DNA of 13,488 nucleotides. Origin: Candidatus Omnitrophota bacterium. Lineage in GTDB: Bacteria > Omnitrophota > Gorgyraeia > 2-02-FULL-51-18 > JAGOUK01. Within the stretch, counting starts at the first letter, position 1; every line of letters starts with the position of its first letter. The notes beneath the pieces were generated by a model. The model was not told the origin of the DNA. It worked only from the letters and a program-made list of their open reading frames with translations, and searched no databases. Shown here in pieces: positions 12,461 through 13,488 of the stretch. The stretch spans positions 1 through 13,488 of the forward strand of contig JADGBA010000024.1 in assembly GCA_015231685.1 (NCBI GenBank). The letters are read 5' to 3'. Both the position numbers and the translations under genes were made by a program.

Positions 12461-13417
12461 CTAAATAACAATCGACCCAAAAAGTCCGCTCACCGATTCG
12501 GAATTATGAATGCGCCGGATGGCCTCACCCAGAAGGGGCGCCACCGTCACCACCTTGACCTTCGGACGCCGCTTGTCTTCACCCACCGGAATGGAGTTGG
12601 TGACGCAGAGTTCATCCAAAGGCGCTTGCTCGATACGCTCCATGGCGGGACCGCAAAGAATGGCATGAGAAACCGCGGCAATCACCGTCTTGGCGCCGGC
12701 ATTCTTGACCGCCTTCGCCGCCTCACAAATGGATCCCGCGGAAGAAATCACATCATCCACCATGATTACGTTCTTGTCCTTCACGTCGCCCAGAATATTC
12801 ATCACCACCGTCTCTTTGGCATCCACACGGCGCTTGTCCACCACCGCGAGGTCGGCCTTCAGACGCTTGGAATACGCCCGCGCCATCTTGATACTGCCCA
12901 CATCCGGCGCGACCACCACACGATCCTGAAGATTCTTCCGGTCGAAGTAATCGACAAACACGTTGATCGCGTAGAGATGGTCCAGAGGAATATCAAAAAA
13001 TCCCTGAATCTGTCCCGCGTGAAGATCCATCGTCAAAACCCGATTGGCGCCCGCGCCCGTGATGAGATTGGCGACCAGTTTGGCCGTGATCGGCACCCGG
13101 GGGCGGTCCTTGCGGTCCTGCCTCGCATATCCATAGAACGGCAAAACCGCGGTGATCCGCCCGGCCGAAGCGCGCCTCAGCGCGTCAATCAGGATGAGCA
13201 GCTCCATCAGATTCCGGTTGGGCGGGGGGCAGGTCGGCTGAATCACGAAGACGTCGCAGCCCCTGACATCATCAAGGATCTGCACATGCACTTCCCCCTC
13301 CATAAAGACGTCGACCTTCGCGTCACAAAGCCGCGTCGAAAGGTATTTGGCGATTTCCTCCGCCAGGGGGCGGTTCGCGTTTCCGCTAACGAGAAGCAGC
13401 TTTCCGTCTTTACGCAT
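12461..13417 (-). CDS. prs: Ribose-phosphate pyrophosphokinase (PRPP synthetase)
   Basis: This enzyme makes PRPP from ribose 5-phosphate and ATP, feeding nucleotide, histidine and tryptophan synthesis. At 318 residues it is a standard class I enzyme. Visible motifs are VQPT-like VIQPTCPPPNRNLMELL (58-74), the ATP-binding YARQDRK (97-103), LHAGQIQGFF (132-141), and VVAPDVGSIKMARAY with the catalytic-loop VVDKRR (192-197). The ribose-phosphate/PRPP loop at 220-229 reads VDDVISSAGS, where the family norm is close to VDDMIDTGGT; Ser225 replaces a usually conserved Asp. AAGGAA lies 5 nt before the ATG. That ATG overlaps the end of the upstream reading frame by 8 nt. Confidence 0.97.
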   Translation of the reverse strand: MRKDGKLLLVSGNANRPLAEEIAKYLSTRLCDAKVDVFMEGEVHVQILDDVRGCDVFVIQPTCPPPNRNLMELLILIDALRRASAGRITAVLPFYGYARQDRKDRPRVPITAKLVANLITGAGANRVLTMDLHAGQIQGFFDIPLDHLYAINVFVDYFDRKNLQDRVVVAPDVGSIKMARAYSKRLKADLAVVDKRRVDAKETVVMNILGDVKDKNVIMVDDVISSAGSICEAAKAVKNAGAKTVIAAVSHAILCGPAMERIEQAPLDELCVTNSIPVGEDKRRPKVKVVTVAPLLGEAIRRIHNSESVSGLFGSIVI

Positions 13418-13488
13418 TTGATTTCCTTTTTCTTTTAAGCGGACGGGCCGGAACCCCCGCCACCGTCTGTCCTTTTAATACCTTTGTC
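13410..13488 (-). CDS. C-terminal end of a hexapeptide-repeat transferase, probably GlmU (5' part outside window)
   Basis: An open frame entering from the right edge encodes TKVLKGQTVAGVPARPLKRK and a few more residues before a TAA that overlaps the prs start (ATGCGTAA). AGVPARPLK resembles the ending of left-handed beta-helix acyl- or nucleotidyltransferases (VAGVPAK/R-type). In Bacillus, glmU (gcaD) directly precedes prs-ctc-pth. GlmU makes UDP-GlcNAc, the substrate of LpxA and of peptidoglycan synthesis. Only 25 codons are present, so both the reading frame and the name are tentative. A second frame in the same bases gives a Gly/Ser-rich peptide that I consider less likely. Confidence 0.5.
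   Translation of the reverse strand, partial: TKVLKGQTVAGVPARPLKRKRKSNA

Noticed and set aside
1..13488. Mobile elements, CRISPR arrays, tRNA genes, toxin-antitoxin or phage-defence genes
   Set aside because: No repeated spacers, terminal inverted repeats, transposase motifs or tRNA-like folds were seen. Coding regions account for nearly all of the sequence with core genes.

Overview
This 13.5 kb window is a fully co-directional, tightly packed housekeeping region of a diderm (LPS-making) bacterium. Every gene I support lies on the minus strand, so transcription runs from the right edge to the left edge. Coding density is very high: the largest non-coding gap is about 105 nt (between dnaB and bamA), and many genes overlap by a few bases. 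The G+C content looks moderately high, and there are no mobile elements, CRISPR arrays, tRNAs or rRNAs. I cannot fix the taxonomy. The run prs-ctc(L25)-pth resembles Gram-positive and other deep lineages, and lpxC-fabZ-lpxA next to bamA-ompH-lpxD resembles the blocks seen in the PVC group. An Omnitrophota-like or other PVC-related lineage is my guess, with low confidence.

Right block (about 13488 to 7856), nucleotide, translation and replication genes: a C-terminal scrap of a left-handed beta-helix transferase (probably glmU), then prs (PRPP synthetase), rplY/ctc (L25), pth (peptidyl-tRNA hydrolase), rpsF (S6), ssb, rpsR (S18), rplI (L9) and dnaB (replicative helicase). S6, L9 and L25 all carry low-complexity Ala/Glu/Lys C-terminal tails.

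Middle and left block (about 7750 to 842), outer-membrane and lipid A biogenesis: bamA, a Skp/OmpH-like chaperone, lpxD, lpxC, fabZ, lpxA and lpxI. Together these supply the first four lipid A steps (LpxA, LpxC, LpxD, LpxI), the FabZ dehydratase that competes for the same 3-hydroxyacyl-ACP pool, and the machinery that folds outer-membrane beta-barrels. No lpxB follows. The only plausible internal promoter region is the dnaB-bamA gap.

Left edge (845 to 1): directly coupled to lpxI by an ATGA overlap is an OmpR/PhoB-type regulator whose receiver domain has lost its phospho-acceptor Asp (Asn54) and other key residues, and whose DNA-binding domain closely resembles actinobacterial GlnR. Twelve bases downstream begins a glutamine synthetase, cut by the window edge. 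The most interesting feature here is this apparently phosphorylation-independent, GlnR-like nitrogen regulator wired into a lipid A operon and placed immediately before glnA.
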